From Onthophagus taurus (lineage: Eukaryota > Arthropoda > Insecta > Coleoptera > Scarabaeidae): a stretch of 64,000 nucleotides of DNA. Shown in pieces: positions 13,201-28,200 of the stretch (positions within the stretch are counted from its first letter, which is position 1; each line of letters starts with the position of its first letter). The DNA lies in the NCBI RefSeq assembly GCF_036711975.1, contig NC_091967.1, positions 13,516,001 through 13,580,000 of the forward strand. The letters run 5' to 3'. The notes beneath the pieces are model-generated. The model did no database searches, was not told the origin of the DNA, and saw nothing but the letters and a program-made list of their open reading frames with translations. The position numbers and the translations under genes are program-made.

Positions 13201-16200
13201 CCCTCATTTCCATGGCGACTTTATTTTCACATGTAGCAATAAGGAAACTAACGGTATCCCCAAGTAATTGGTAGTTAGCTTTCCAAACGGAAATATCCTG
13301 GAAGAACTCCATGCATTGCTCCTCAGGCAAAGTAATTGCATGTTCTGCTTTGTTTAACCAATTTTCGAACTCGACGGATGCGGAGTTCCATCTTCTCCAA
13401 TGGGCAACTACTTCTTCGAGCATTGATTGAACGCAGCGTAATTCCATGGAAACTCCTTTCCAGCGTTCACCAATGTTACTTATAAATTTATCCACATCGG
13501 ATGATTCTCGTTTAGAAATGTTTCCATCGCGTTTATATTCTTCAATAACCGCCTCCATATCGATGAAGGCTTTATTAAACTCTTGGAAAATGTGATTTTT
13601 GGAAACGAAATTTCTGTATTGCTCCAAATGTTGGACAACTTTATCCAAACTCTCATACTTTGAAGTCCAGCTTTTTAATTTCATTTCGGTTAGCTGCAAA
13701 AATGCGATTAGGCAGCATTTGTGCTCAAGGAACTTGAGTTTAACTCTTCTTTGAGCTGCTTTAGGTCCAACATCGTTCAGTCTCTTATGCATGTTGCTCA
13801 GCTGAGCGGAAGGCACTTCTCTCGCCAACGGGCTATTGTAGGCTTGCAAAAATTTGTTTTGTACAGTCGGAAGATCTAGGAAGAACGCTTTATGTTCCTC
13901 AAGTTTTCTGCTAATTATAGCAGCAGTTTCTTCATTCATAACATCAGGGATTTCGTTATCGTTTAATAATCTCTCAGCTTTGGCCAACCATTCGCCAACA
14001 AACTTAAAATCGCCGGGCAACTTAGAATCCAACAACCACAACCATTGTAACAATTGGAATTGTAACAAAGACCAAAGACGATCTAATTCAATCCAAGATT
14101 CCCTAGTAATAGACACTAAGCTTTGAGACTCAACAATATTCCTCAGTCTATTAAAAGTCACTTCTTTTTCATCAACTTCTTGTTTAAACGCTAAATAAGT
14201 ATCGAAATTCAGAGGTAATGAATTCGTGTGTTGTAAATGTTCCAAGTATTGTGTCTTTTTCAACAACCACGACAATAACTCATTGTATTTTTCTTGAAGC
14301 GTGGTGAAGGCATCGGATGATGGGCCTTTAGGTTCGGGGTATTTGTGTAAAAATTGGGCAACGTAAGTCATAATGGAACGTTCATCAGGTTTAGGAACGT
14401 CAACATCTTCGGGGTCTAGTAAACGAGCGATTCCCAATTGGGATTCGGCTACGTCAAAGGCAGTTTCTAAACGGGCTCTGTTAGATTCTTTTCTCATTTC
14501 AGCGAGGTTTATTAAATTGGCTTTTATGGCATCGATTAACGCTAAGAATGCAACACCATCGCGCCAACTGGCTCCGAAATCTTTTACCTCTATCCCAGCA
14601 TCGCTAAATAGATTTAAATAGAATGGTTTTTTTAATTAAAAAAAAAACTTACCTTGGTAAAGCATTTGAAACCCATTGTAATAAAGTCTTTCTCGCTCCT
14701 TGTTTCCATTTATCCTTGGCAATTGAGGAGGTTGTACCAGCACTCTCCAAACTACTAGTACTCTCCCAATGTGTTAAATACTCCAAAGCACGGCTATTTT
14801 CTTCAATCTAATAGAAATTAATGCGTGTTAAGAACCAAAAATAAAAATAATTTGTGTGTAAGACAGCAACCAAAAATAACCAACATAAGAAGTGTAAAAC
14901 ATCTACATGTCGTGCTTTCACTGAAGTGTTTTTCTTTGTGTTTTAGCTAGCCTACTTACCCATCGTTGCCCAAAATCCTTTTTACGTAGCTTAAGAATTT
15001 AGATAATAAAAAAAATAATCTACTACACAATTAATTTGTTCGTTATTATTGTAGTAAATGTTTATCAAAGTTGTTGTTTAACACAACAATAATAATTAGA
15101 ATTACAATTTTGTGATCCTAAACAGTAACCAGCACTTACTAAATACTCGTGATAATCGGCAACAGTAAGAAAACGCTCAAACAAGGATATCGATTGATCA
15201 AAGTAATAAAAAAAACTTACCTGGAAGTATAATATAATAGTCCAGATAAGTCCAAGAACAATCGGTGGTCTACCATCGACCAAATCACTTGAATTGATGT
15301 TAACCAATTTAATTCTCTTGGTTTGTAAAAATTGTAGGGCGGTGTTATGGTTGCTCAAAAAATGTGGTCTGCGTAGTACTCTACCTCTTTCAACAGGCTA
15401 AATTAAATACAAAACAATTTAATTTTCAATTACACACTACATAAGTTAAACTAACCAATTTCTCCCCAGATAAAACCTCTAAAAGAGCTAACAATTTTGT
15501 GCCATCTCGTAAATCCTCGATCAAATCTTCAACCTTAAGCGGTGGAACATGCTTAAAAAAAAACGAAATAACTTCATCAATTAATCGTCTTAATCAAGGG
15601 ATATTAATGTCATCGAATTCATTATTTGCTTAAATATACTGTCTAAACTCATAATACATGCTGTACCTATAATCTTCTTAATCTTCTAATCTTCACTTAG
15701 CTCGTATATAATTTAATAAATCGATGTGAGAAAATGATAACTGTTAACCGTTTATAATGAAAAGTAGGAAAGCCAGTGTGCACGCCATGTTCGCAACATT
15801 AGTGGAAATTAGTGGTTAGAAAGTAACGTTATATCTCCGGTTCGTAACGAATAATTAACTTATATCTTTTATTCGACCCCGATGTGTTGCGGATGTGACC
15901 ACCGGCAGGTGTTTGAGATTGCTATTTGATATTGAAGCATGATAATGCGTTTATGAATCCCTACAAAATGAATTGTTTATGATTGGATTATAAACGCACC
16001 TTTACTTATACCGTTATCCGATCAATAAACTTCAATGAAAGTAACGATACTCTCACTACTTTTTTAAAAACGTATTGAAATCGATGGATTGGAACTATAT
16101 GCATAGTTATATTAATCAATTTAACATGCTAATTGAAGCGCAATAAGTAAACTAAGTTATTGTTTTTCGTTCCACATTTCATTTTGTACTGGTATTTATT

Positions 16201-19200
16201 ACATTATTACGTGATGTAATAACATATCGATTACAAAAATAATAACATTATTGTTTCTTACCTTAGATAAATAAGAATTGATCCAGTTTACAAAAGTTTT
16301 CTTTTGCACTCTTTCCTGTTCATCTGAAATTCAAAAAAAAACTTATTAACGCTACACGAAACAAAAACAAAAGCCTACATATTTATTTTTAAAACTTTAA
16401 TTCATGCTCGTCTGGCCAGTTTGTATACAACCATGAATATTCACAATATTCACGTAGTATACTAACACACACTCGCACATAGATACGTGACGTCATTTAA
16501 AGTAATACATATTCATGAAACAACGTTGCAAGACTCTCTAGGCGAAACGTATTATTTTAATCTTTTGGCAGAGTTAACACAATGTTTACACGCGATCCAA
16601 TTTAGAATTCAATTCCGAATTCGTGGGTCAATTAATTCTTCGCCCTACATTTACAACGGTGCAATTAACTTGACTTGGGATAATTAAAGGGTAACCGATA
16701 GTATATAGTAGTGGCACTGGTGGTAATGAATCATTACGACCTTGGTCGGTTTATTGTTTTCAAAATGACGCAATGGTTTTTTATGTTGCTTATGGCGCCA
16801 CAGGTACAATTCATTGTAGTAGTACCTGTTACTATTTAAGTTTTTGAAACAAATACGGAACAATTTTAATTAAAGAAACTTATATTTGACTTAACACTTA
16901 CTAAACAAGACTTTAAATTCAAGTAAGACTAATTGGGTTTTCCAACCAATATCATATACAAATGGTGACATTGTAGAACAACTTATATTGGACATTGATA
17001 CCTTCAGAACACAAAATTACCACATTTTAAACATTCAACAAGTTGTCACGTTTGATACAATTTGACACCATTTCGTACAATCTTGGAAACGTTGAAAATA
17101 TCGCAATGTTAGAATTTGATGTTTTAACTACTCCCTCTCATATGTATCTGATATATGCTACAAAGATTCCTAATTAATTTATAGTAGAACACCAACAATA
17201 TTATGCAGTTTGAATCTCAATAGATTTCTAAATGTGTATTTGGGCTTACTTAAAAAACATTTATGATTTATTTCAATGTAGATTTCAAATCGGTTTAGAA
17301 TTGGTTTACCATAATGTAATACAAAGTTAGATCAAAAATATGATGCTAATACATTTCTGCTAATAGAGCTGCTAATGCCAATAGAGGTCAAAAATGCTTG
17401 AGGAACATTTGAAGCTCTATAACATTATATAAGTTGCAATGATTCCTAACCTCTTTGAAATACTTCTCTACCAGAATATAGTACAAAGTGAAGACTATTT
17501 GAGGCGCTATCATTTCTAAAATATGGTTCGTAAGTTTCTGACAATTTTAGGATCGTTCTGCCATAATCCCAATAACTTCTTTATGTATCAAAATCGGGAT
17601 AATTCTTATAAAATAAAAGTTGTTGAGTTTTATATGCTTAAATATAAATGAAATTCTTACAAAATCTTAATAACAGTAAGAAATTGTCTTAATTATTCTG
17701 ATATGCAAAGTCTTACAAAAAGACATACCTACTACTCATACTGATATGATCATTTGTAAGATTATCACATATAGGTTGATAGAAAATTAATGTCTATTAA
17801 AATTTTATTAATTTTCCTTTTTAAAGCAGCTGGTAAAGTTCACAAAATCGTTAAAATGTATGTAACTACAAATGTAAGACAGCGAAGAAACGTGTAGGTG
17901 CTAATAGAACACACCAATTGACATAGATTTTCTGTTAAAGGTCTCGCTAGCCAATACTTTAACACATGTATGGGAATGAACGATTACAGATATTGTAGAA
18001 AAAGGAAATTCAATATCCATTGACCTATATCATCACAGCATGTGGTGGAAAACGTATTCAATTTATTTTATTGTACGTTTAACAAACTATTTATTATCTT
18101 CCTACAAATAAAGCTTGTAATTACGGTAAAATTAGAGTGATTGCCAAGTTAACTAGGTAAATTGTCTTTCTGAAATTAATATTGGTTTAGAAATAATACT
18201 CCATTTGTTAACACTTTACCTCGTAGAAATCTTTTCATTACTCTTAAATAGTAAATAATTAAGGTCAATTCTCCTAATAGGTTATTTTCTTAAATAGTTT
18301 TGCGTTGGGTGTTGTTTACAAACAACTTGTTCATCAAAAAGTTTCTACGTTAGGTGCTGTCGACGATTCGCTCACAAGCTATTTTTAGCACGGATCCTAG
18401 TTTCACCTTGTTTTTAGTTTTTTTTTATGCAATAAGCGTGACCTTCTGAGGTTACAAAATATGCCGTCGGACAACACTTTACATAATTCACGTTTTTTTT
18501 TGTATTCATTTTTATTCGTCTGGTGACGTCAACATATACTAGAAATTAGGTCACAAAGAAGATTTTTTTTAACCAAAAGTTTCTTTGTTCTATCTATATT
18601 AAAAATCAAGAAATATTACAACTGAAATGACGTTATTACGATTAGAATAACATTACGTTATTGCCAAAAATAACCACATCAAAGTCACAATCTTAAGCTT
18701 ACATCAATTTTTTGTCAATAATAAACATGCTGATAACTTTGTGTTAAACTTAGGACGTTTAGTTAATCGGAAATAATTTTAACCTCTTCGCATGTTTATT
18801 GTCATTGGTATCACATAAAATGGTATAATAAAAAAAGAATCATTGCCGACAGTGATAAATGACGTAAAACGCTATTGGAAATGGATGTTGTAAAATTTGG
18901 GTTATATCTTAGAAAATTAATGATTATGGCCCCATTTAAAATTATAAATTCTTAATAAATTATGTAACATCTCATAAAAATATCTCTGGCGGTGCCTTAG
19001 TTGAATTGTACCAGTGACCTTTCAAATAACATATGTAAATTGAAGCTACTGCAGTGTTCCTTTGGTGCGGTTTCTATGCTATTTGACCTTTCCAACTTAT
19101 TTGTCTGCGGAACAACGACAATTTATGTACCTACTTATTTCAAGCTTTAAGTAATCCTATTTCAACAAAAAGAAATTCTTATAGTCTTCCCACCTTATGG

Positions 19201-22200
19201 TTAGGTACAACAAAAGCTGGTTTAAATAACAGGTTTTCGATAAATAAAGGAACATAATCTTTTTAATCGTTTTATTTTATTTGTGGCTAGGAGAAGAGAC
19301 TATAACAAATGGGTCCAGTTGTATCGCCCTACGGTGGTATATTTTATTTTATTTTTAAATAACTCTCAGCGAATCCCAACGTAATACCTTTCTCGCATCA
19401 GGTTCTGGCCTACGCAACCCAGACACCGTGAGGTCACTAACACCCAGGTCTCTCCAAGAGACACAAAAAAGCAACGGTAAATGCGAACATCTATGCAGTT
19501 TTGTGGTCCGCCAAACTCGACCGTCTGGTTACTCCTCCAATTCATCCTCAACGATTTAACCTTCAGGCTAATCGATCGGCAAGATTCAATACAATCAAAA
19601 TAAAAATTTCTTCTGGAATATTTCGAACAATAATATCAAAAAAAAAAGTTATTAAATAAAGGGTTAAATAAATTAAATAATGTTTCTCAACTTATATAAT
19701 TATAAAGCTGACTCTATTTTCTGATACTCGTGGTCCAAATAGATCCCAAAATACAAATATTTTGCAAGTACAGAAAAATACTAACATTTTCAGAATAAAG
19801 CAACCCTTTCTGGATACTTTGTTCTCGTGAACACTGTATTGTGTAATAGAACTAATATTTTCAGAATTCTTTGATGTGGAGTAGCTTCTAAAATCTATTA
19901 AAAGAGTGGTGAGAAAACTGGTTAAAGGAATGTTGTAGATCTAAGTATCAAAGCCAAGAGTGCTTGAATATTGTTATGACCACAATTACGAAATGGGAAA
20001 ACAAACAAGTTATTAACATTTCGTCAAATTCGTCTATTGCCAAAGATTTTCAGTTCATTCCCAATAGTTATCTAACACCCAATCTTTTCATAATTGAAAG
20101 GAACCATTGAATTGATGTGCTAGTTGTATGAAATCATGCATAAATGTAGGCAGAAGTTTAAAACTCCATTCAAGCATTTTCTTTTATACATTTCAAAATA
20201 TCTGAAGACTGCCATTAGTCGTTAAATGTTTTATCTAAATAGTCAAAAACTTATTACTTTATTACACAAAATACGGAATGGTCAATTACAAAAAAAATAA
20301 GGTGTGAATGTTGAAATATCATTGACTGAATATTTATTTTTGTCACAAAACCAAAAAAAAAAACTTTTGTACCAATCTATGAGAATATTTCTTACAAGAC
20401 AAAGTTTCTTGCTGCATATCCAATAAACTGGCAACATATCTTTATTTATATTTATCTATATTTAAACCTTGTAAATCATGTGGTATCTATAAATGATATT
20501 GGTCAAAATTTCAAAGTTGCTAAATTATTGGCTCACTACAAAAAAGTTAAACTATCTTTCGCAACTTTAAAACTTGAAGCGGAACTTTCCGATTAAGCGT
20601 TCATGATTAATGAATGTTCATGCCACTAACTTTTTCCGATAAAACTCAGTTAAGAAGTTCATTTTATCAGCATTTTCCATAATGTTAGTAAGAGTCGGTG
20701 CAGATAAGTTACAAGGTCTGCAGACATTAAGATGTCTTTATTGATTTTACATTATTATTTCAAGAAATTTATTTAAGAAGGATGTTTTGATTTAACGTTT
20801 TACTGGGAAAGGAAGAAAGTTTAGAACAAGCCAAAGAACAAATTTTGCGATTACCCCTACCAGTGTCAAAAACAGAAGTATATGTGAAGTAGAAGCAATA
20901 TATTCGTCGCAAGAGTTCTAAAAATAGGTAATGCTACCTATTATTCTGCTGCATTCTAACACTAGTAAGAAAAGCTCATAATCTCAAATTACTTATATCA
21001 ACTTGTGCCAAACACCTTGCCATAGTTGTGTCGTCCTTTACAAGAAACACGAACTCACTCGTTTAAGGTACAACATCCTTTATGTAATTACTTAGCAATA
21101 TTTTCCTGGACCAATAGGACAATAGTCAGTTTCAAAGCAGCATCGCTTTTTACAGAGTCTATAACAAAAACTTATACTTGAAGGTGTACCAAAATACGTT
21201 CCAGAAACCAAAGTTATGCCTACAGTACGTAGGTGACACTTTTGCAATCTGGAAACACGACAAAGACTTGGATAATAAATTTGAAATCAGATATCAGGTT
21301 ATACGTCGATTCATATCTAACGAATCAGCAATAAATAGAAGCAATAGATAACAAGTACCATCTATCTGTCTTCCTTCTGTTTCAGCAATGATCATTATTT
21401 CTGGATATATGCATCAATTTCTGGAGTAGCAGATTACATTCTGCAAAGGAAATTGTTACTTAGCCATTTTATCGGAAACATCAAAATTTTGTTAAGCATT
21501 CTTCTCCAGAACAAGTATGGGACTTAGCAGAGTAATATGCCATTTGCTTTCCATTTATTAAACAAATTTTTTTTAAAATAACATAATCGATACATAAAAT
21601 TACTTCATTAGTGGTAATATAGATCAATATAAATATGATGTCGCAATACGCAAACAAGACATTATTGATAATTAACTTCTTGTATACATTATAACGTGAG
21701 GACGGTCAATTTGCATTGATTAACCTCTTTTTAGTAACCCTTTCGAAGCAGTTACGATAATTAGACGCTATGTAATCCTTAATTATAGTTCGCCAATAGT
21801 TAAAGACGTTAATGACTTCTTTGTGTACATCCGTGTCCGCGTAAAATACATCGTGAATCGGTTCAATTATATTGCACGGTTTACCACGAGCTTCTCGGAT
21901 TGACGCGAAAATCAATTACTTCGCTAGTAATTACTGCTTATAGCTTCGATGAGAAAGCTGTAAATTCTCTGTTTTTATTACGTGTGAGATATTAACTTTA
22001 TACGTTATATTACGTAGTTTTAAGATTTCTTAATAAATTAACGATTAATTGAAATTTTTGTTGAAATTAAAATAATTATAATTTTAGAGTGTTTATTGAC
22101 CCTTGGTTGTAAAAAAAAATATCTATTCTATTTATAACTATCTTATCCGAGTTGCACATGGAATTTGTAACCGAGTTGGTCAATATACTTCTACTAACAA

Positions 22201-25200
22201 TAAGATTAATCGTCGTCTCAACAAGAATCTTGTCCAAACATCATCCCATACGGTTTGAAATATGATCAAATTTGTGTGCTGCTTCCTGGTGCATAACAGC
22301 ACACGACGCACGGTGTCATATATCACAGCTATCAACATTAACGATTTTTTTTGCTACCACGACATTTTATGGTCGATGTTGTCGACAAAATTGTACATCA
22401 TATTAGTTTAGTATTACGTGTAAAATTTTTTTTTCACATTGTATATTTGTCATGATTTTTCACTTAAAATAACTTGTCACTAATTTGCACTAACTTGTTG
22501 CACGTATATGATTCAAACTATTAACAGCTTGATACCACGTATTCTGATACTAGACCTAGAACTAGAAACATTTGGGTTTATCTGTACGTCTTTAAAGACG
22601 GCTAAACCCGAATGTTTCTAGTTCTAGGTCTAGTGCTCGTTCTAGTTTTAGTTCAAATAAATTATATAACAATCTAACGTTGAGTAACAACTAAACCTAG
22701 AACTAACACTAGCACTAAAACTAACACCCCTAACTAACATTGTTGTATTTTGAATGAGCGAGAGAAATTATTAACAAGGTTATTTATGACCGAGACGCTA
22801 CAATTGTAAAAATACGCAATTGATTTAGAAATTATTTTAAGAGCCAATAATTAATAACAGATAATTTTTAAAAGTTATTGTTGTGAGTATAATAACATTA
22901 TTTAATTATCCATAAAACAAAGCTCACATATTTTCTTTCGTTTGATAGAGTTTATTCCGTTAACAAACGAGAAAAGATAAGATATGAAACAAACACGCAT
23001 TACAATGTCATCAACACTGAGTCTCCGACTTTGACACAAAACAGAGAAATAATACACCTACTTATATTGATATCCTTTTTTTTTTATAAATCTGCTGTAG
23101 TTGTAGTAAATCCACATTAGCATCGAATGCAGCAAGCTTATTTAATTTAATTATCAAGTTCGTTGACATTTTAAAGAGAGCTTAATGTATAAATTAAGTT
23201 TGTAATATGAATATAAAAACTGCCCTCCATAAGAGATAATTTCTAAGATAATTATATGATATAAGATTAAATCGTGAATAAAAACAATGAATATTAATGA
23301 AAGAAAATTCATTGGAAAACTATTACAGTAATCTCATTATTCAAAATTTGACCTATATCGACTAAGAATTTGCGTGTCAGAAGTCCATAAACTTGGGTTG
23401 GTTACTGCCATATTTTTCACATTTTTTACTACCATAGTAGTAGCATTTCAATAGATTTAGGAAACTCCCCATCTTTACGATCATGCAATTCTTATTCATC
23501 ATGCGATAAACACGAGACTTTATTTATTCCCATTTTTATAATAAAATCACTTTATTTTATTTTTTAATATCAACCCAATGCCGTTATTTTAAATATTTAG
23601 AACAAAAGAAACAATTTTTATTTTTTATAATCAATTCAGGTCACATACATTATTACAATTATAATAAAAAATCAGTGTTGTTATTAATCAAGAAATTGTT
23701 AAAATTATTTCGTTTGATGTAAAAGAACAATTTATGATCTTCCTTTCACAAGACTGATTTGCTAATGAAGTTACTCGTAAACTATTGTGAACAATGTGTG
23801 TATGTAAACGTTCGTTGTTGTGATAATAAAGAAGGTAGACTTATTGTTTCAATAAAATCAAGTTTTAGAATAAATAAATCATTCCAACACAATTATTACA
23901 TAAACCGAGAATTATTAATTTATTTATTTCTACGTGGGCGTATCTTGTCGCGATTCCTTATCTGGAAAACCCATAAAGGTCATTATCAAATAATACAACA
24001 AAAAAACCTTCACAATTTACTACACACTTTCTAAATTGTAAATTTAAATTGTGGTCATTTAAATTGCAAGAAATGAAGCCATAGGAGTGGTTGTATTTGG
24101 AGCAGACGTTATTGATTTTACGTCCACTTTCAAGACAAAAGTCTTTTAAATTTATTACGAGTATTATAAATAGATTTCTTGAAAAATGTTTAAGCAAATA
24201 TACTTAAGTCTAATTAAATGTTGAAAATTGACGAATATATATGTATAAAGTCTTAAGTAAATATAATGCGAATATCGTATATCAAGGTTACGGTATTTGT
24301 TTACACTTGAAATTTAAACGAAGCCGCTAATGAAATAATCGAAGTTTATTTAAATAGGAATTGAAAAAAAAACTGACCTCTTATGATAGCTATGTGGTTG
24401 TCATATTCGGATTTGCTTCGGTAATATTCTTTGTGAGTATGTTTTTGTTGAAAAGATTGTGAACGATATTCATTGTACCAATCTAAAGAAGATGTTGTTA
24501 CTTTGCTGCTAGTACTATTCGAATCCCACTCATCTCTAGATTGTTCCCTTGAAGATGGTCTACTTAAACTTTCCTCAGATCTTCCCGTTAATGAAGTAAC
24601 GCTGGATGATTTTGAATAGGACAAACCATTTCCGTATTCAGTATGATAAGCTGAATCTTCAATTAATTTTTCTTCGGAAGGTGTTCTACTGGTTTTCACC
24701 TCTTTAACCGTTTTCTTTACCGTGACCTTCTCAAACTTAACCGTCTTCATCCCAGACGCCAAATCTCCTTCCTCCATTGTCTCCAAAAGGGTCTCCTCAA
24801 AAGACCCATCAGGTCTAACAATTTTTTGATGAAGCTGTTTTCTTTCGGGACTTCGGACTTTCTCAATATTTTCCAGAGTGACATCTCCCGTGGGAGATCC
24901 ACTCCACACCTTCTCAAAGAAACTCACTCGATCCGATAATCTTCTGGATGGCGTCCCGGGGATGTCAGGAGGTTTCCCCTGCTCTTTCCTATTGGGATCT
25001 GTGTTACTCATGGTGTAATTCCCATATTCATAGAAGAATCAATAAGTGCCGGCATTCGCGTTCGTGCCGGCGTTTTTCTTTTTTACAGTAGCGTTTCGTT
25101 CTCGCGTAGTATGCTCGCCGGTTGGGGACGCGTTCGATACTGACTGTCCGCAGGAATGGAGAAGGCGCGATGGAGAAACGCAGGAAAGAGGATCGATCCA

Positions 25201-28200
25201 GTCGAGTGAGGTCGGGGGGCCTCAGTTCAGAGGCAACGCGACGTGACCTCATAACTATGATGCAACATTACCCTGCGAATACAACTCGATCAAATTGATG
25301 TTACATTTCGCTTATCTTTATAAACTGATAAGATGGCTATCGAGATAACATCGTTTGGTTTATTGTTAACGAGTGCTGGTTTGATCCCGTAAACAAGTGG
25401 ATTAATTTTTTTAAATTTTTATTATGTAACAAAAATATTTTTCTCCAAACATCACTGACCACATAGAAAAAAGTTATTAAGAAATTATCGGGAAATTTAA
25501 GAACAGAAAATGATTCAATATAAAAGACGCATACTCATAAAAGCCAAATATTTCTGGTGAATTGTGGTCGTAACAGGACGTTAATAACTCACAAATTAAG
25601 TCGTTAAGTTTTCTTGGAATGGACAAATTTAGATTCATAAAAAATAATTATTGTTGTTAAAAAGTTTAAAATTAACCATAAAAATTAGCATAAGAAAAAC
25701 TGATGCTATTCTATGATGTTTATATAGTCAATGAGGTGATATGAGTTTGGGAGTAATTCAATAAATTGAAGAAACTCTCTCTCTCTTCGCGGCATCACAA
25801 CCCAGGGTGGGTCTACACTGACTTTGCAATTTGCCTCCATTTGCTGAGGTCCAATATTATTTCCTCTGGTCGTTCAATATTTAGAGTTTCTAGATCCACT
25901 CTCTCCACCGCATCCCACGTCTTCCCTACAGCATCCTTCCCTCTAGGAATATAAACAATGTTTAGAGATGTTTATTATATCTTAAGCCTTTGTTTGGTCC
26001 AAATAAAAGAGTTGTTTAAAAAAGTTACCATAATACTTTTTAATGAATTAGTTGTAATTCAAAACATTCTTTTCACTATGTCATAAAGAAGTGTACAATA
26101 CACTTTTACTTGTATCACATTCAATTGTAGTCTGGGATCTTGTATCAATCAGGTGTTTGTATGAACCATTCCATTCATTGAATTCAAGAATTATGAAATT
26201 CATTGACTTGGTTCAACAATTTATTACTCCTTGTTTGTTGCAAAAGTGGTCAGAAATTAATTTCTTGTATTTTCACAAACTAGTTCCCAAATACTTGGCA
26301 TTAGATGAAACTTTGTAGCTTTTTCCAAGTTTGAAATGATAATAATTTAATTATCATGGTTGTGATTTTGTATCAGAATTTACTTAGAACTCATTAATTA
26401 ATTGCAAAATCGAAATTTCTTCTCGTAAACAAATTAAAACCATTACTTCTATATGTATCGATGACGTTCCCAACAAATACCTTAATCTCTGTTGCAGATT
26501 TTAAAATAATAAATATCTTAAATATAAAAGTTACAGATTAACCAACGTGCCATCTTATCTAATCATTTTTTTTTGTTTTCGTTTTACACAGTCAAAAATA
26601 AACGTTATCATTAAAGCACCGAAATTTAAATGGTAAATTAATCCATTGTCCAAAAATAGGGATGACTCCTAAATATGTTATGATATTCTCTGCAGTACAG
26701 CAGTATTTTTTTCTCTGCGGTTGCTTTAACGATTTCATTTCTACTAGAAATCCAACGAACATACACGAACTATCCAATCTTTACACGTATCGCACTATTC
26801 GTTAGCGCATGTGCAATCATTTATTTACAACACGGTTCATAACATTCATTATTTATTGCTGTAGTAAAAGCCGCGCCGGTACCGTTCGAATATAGGCAGA
26901 GAGAAACGTTTAATTCAATTGGCATTGAACTTAATTTAAAATTATGATTGGTACTTGGTACTTACAACTTTGAATTTATAAGCTTTAATTTAAAAATAAA
27001 CTGAGTTAATTAATTAAAGTATATAATTAAAAAAGCGTTGCCGAAACCCGGGATTGAACCGGGGACCTTTAGATCTTCAGTCTAACGCTCTCCCAACTGA
27101 GCTATTTCGGCTGATTTTTTTAACCAGAAACTGTACAAGTTGCAACTAATTTCAAAATTGTATTTCTGTATTAGTATCAGTAACAAAATTGTTTTCGAAC
27201 AACAATTTAAAGGATACCACAATAAAATTTATGTATGGGAAATCCCAGCTACATATAACATTCCATTCGATTATTCAGTAAGTTTAGTTCGTTTCTAGTT
27301 TGCGTAATCGTTTCTATCATACGCTTGCTACTCAAACGTCACGTACACGATCGAAGTTTGTAATTACATTCTACGCTGCACACCAAATGTAATTATCCTG
27401 GAGGTGTGTTATGTCTGCAAGTTGATTGCTCGAAAATTTTTCGTTTTTCATAAAAGTTGCCTTTATTTTACGTTAAAAATAAACTTTTTGAAAACTTAAA
27501 TTTCTTCTACTCAATCTCACTAAATCCTATTTAATTAAGAATTCGACGGAAATAGTTCGTGACATCTCCGCATAAGAATTCGATTTTATTGCATAATTCC
27601 TGGAAGACAAAGACAAAGTTTTTTCAAAGAATTCTAATACGAGAACTTTTCCGCTTTATCTCTTATTCGAAAACAGAAATAGATGATACCACCAATTTCG
27701 ATCACGAATTCAATGACGTCACCTTTTCTCTAAATGATCTTGTAGCACGCACATGCATTTCGGCGTCATACCTTTAAATCTGCAGAAATACAAATGGTAA
27801 AGCGGTGGTACCAAGAAATGCCAATTCTCTTCACGCTACCTATTACGTAAATCATTCAGTCGTGAATCGATTTGTATAAATATAGGTAATGTAAGAAGTA
27901 AGTGGTTATTGTTGGAGGTTGAATGAATGTTGAAATTCATTGTTAAGTTCATTGAAGTATTATAAACCATTTTGTAATAGTTATAATTTGTAGTTGAATG
28001 CTGTGATTGTAACACTTTTCTTTGCAAAAATCAGCCGAAATAGCTCAGTTGGGAGAGCGTTAGACTGAAGATCTAAAGGTCCCCGGTTCAATCCCGGGTT
28101 TCGGCAAAAACTACTTTTTTTTTAGTATGACAACAATAAAATCCTTTCAAATAATAAGATTTTAAGAAGAGTTGATATGTTCTATTACAATTCACACCAC

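Larger units (their letters stand above)
16324..24377. other. First intron of the exon A isoform, about 8 kb
   Basis: Mostly AT-rich sequence without long ORFs. It contains a decayed reverse-transcriptase remnant (about 20.85-21.45 kb) and a foldback repeat copy (22549-22737). A short, less AT-rich island at 19310-19600 carries only a 61-codon minus-strand ORF and could not be assigned. Nothing else was recognised. Confidence 0.6.

Noticed and set aside
5667..14126. Plus-strand ORFs of 60-104 codons opposite the nesprin rod
   Set aside because: They lie antisense to a strongly supported coding exon and show no protein-like features; shadows of codon usage.
19310..19600. GC-richer island in the nesprin intron as an exon
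   Set aside because: Its 61-codon ORF has no homology and no convincing splice sites; perhaps an old repeat fragment.
25028..25252. Overlapping ORFs on both strands before exon A
   Set aside because: Follow from GC-rich leader composition; neither resembles a protein.
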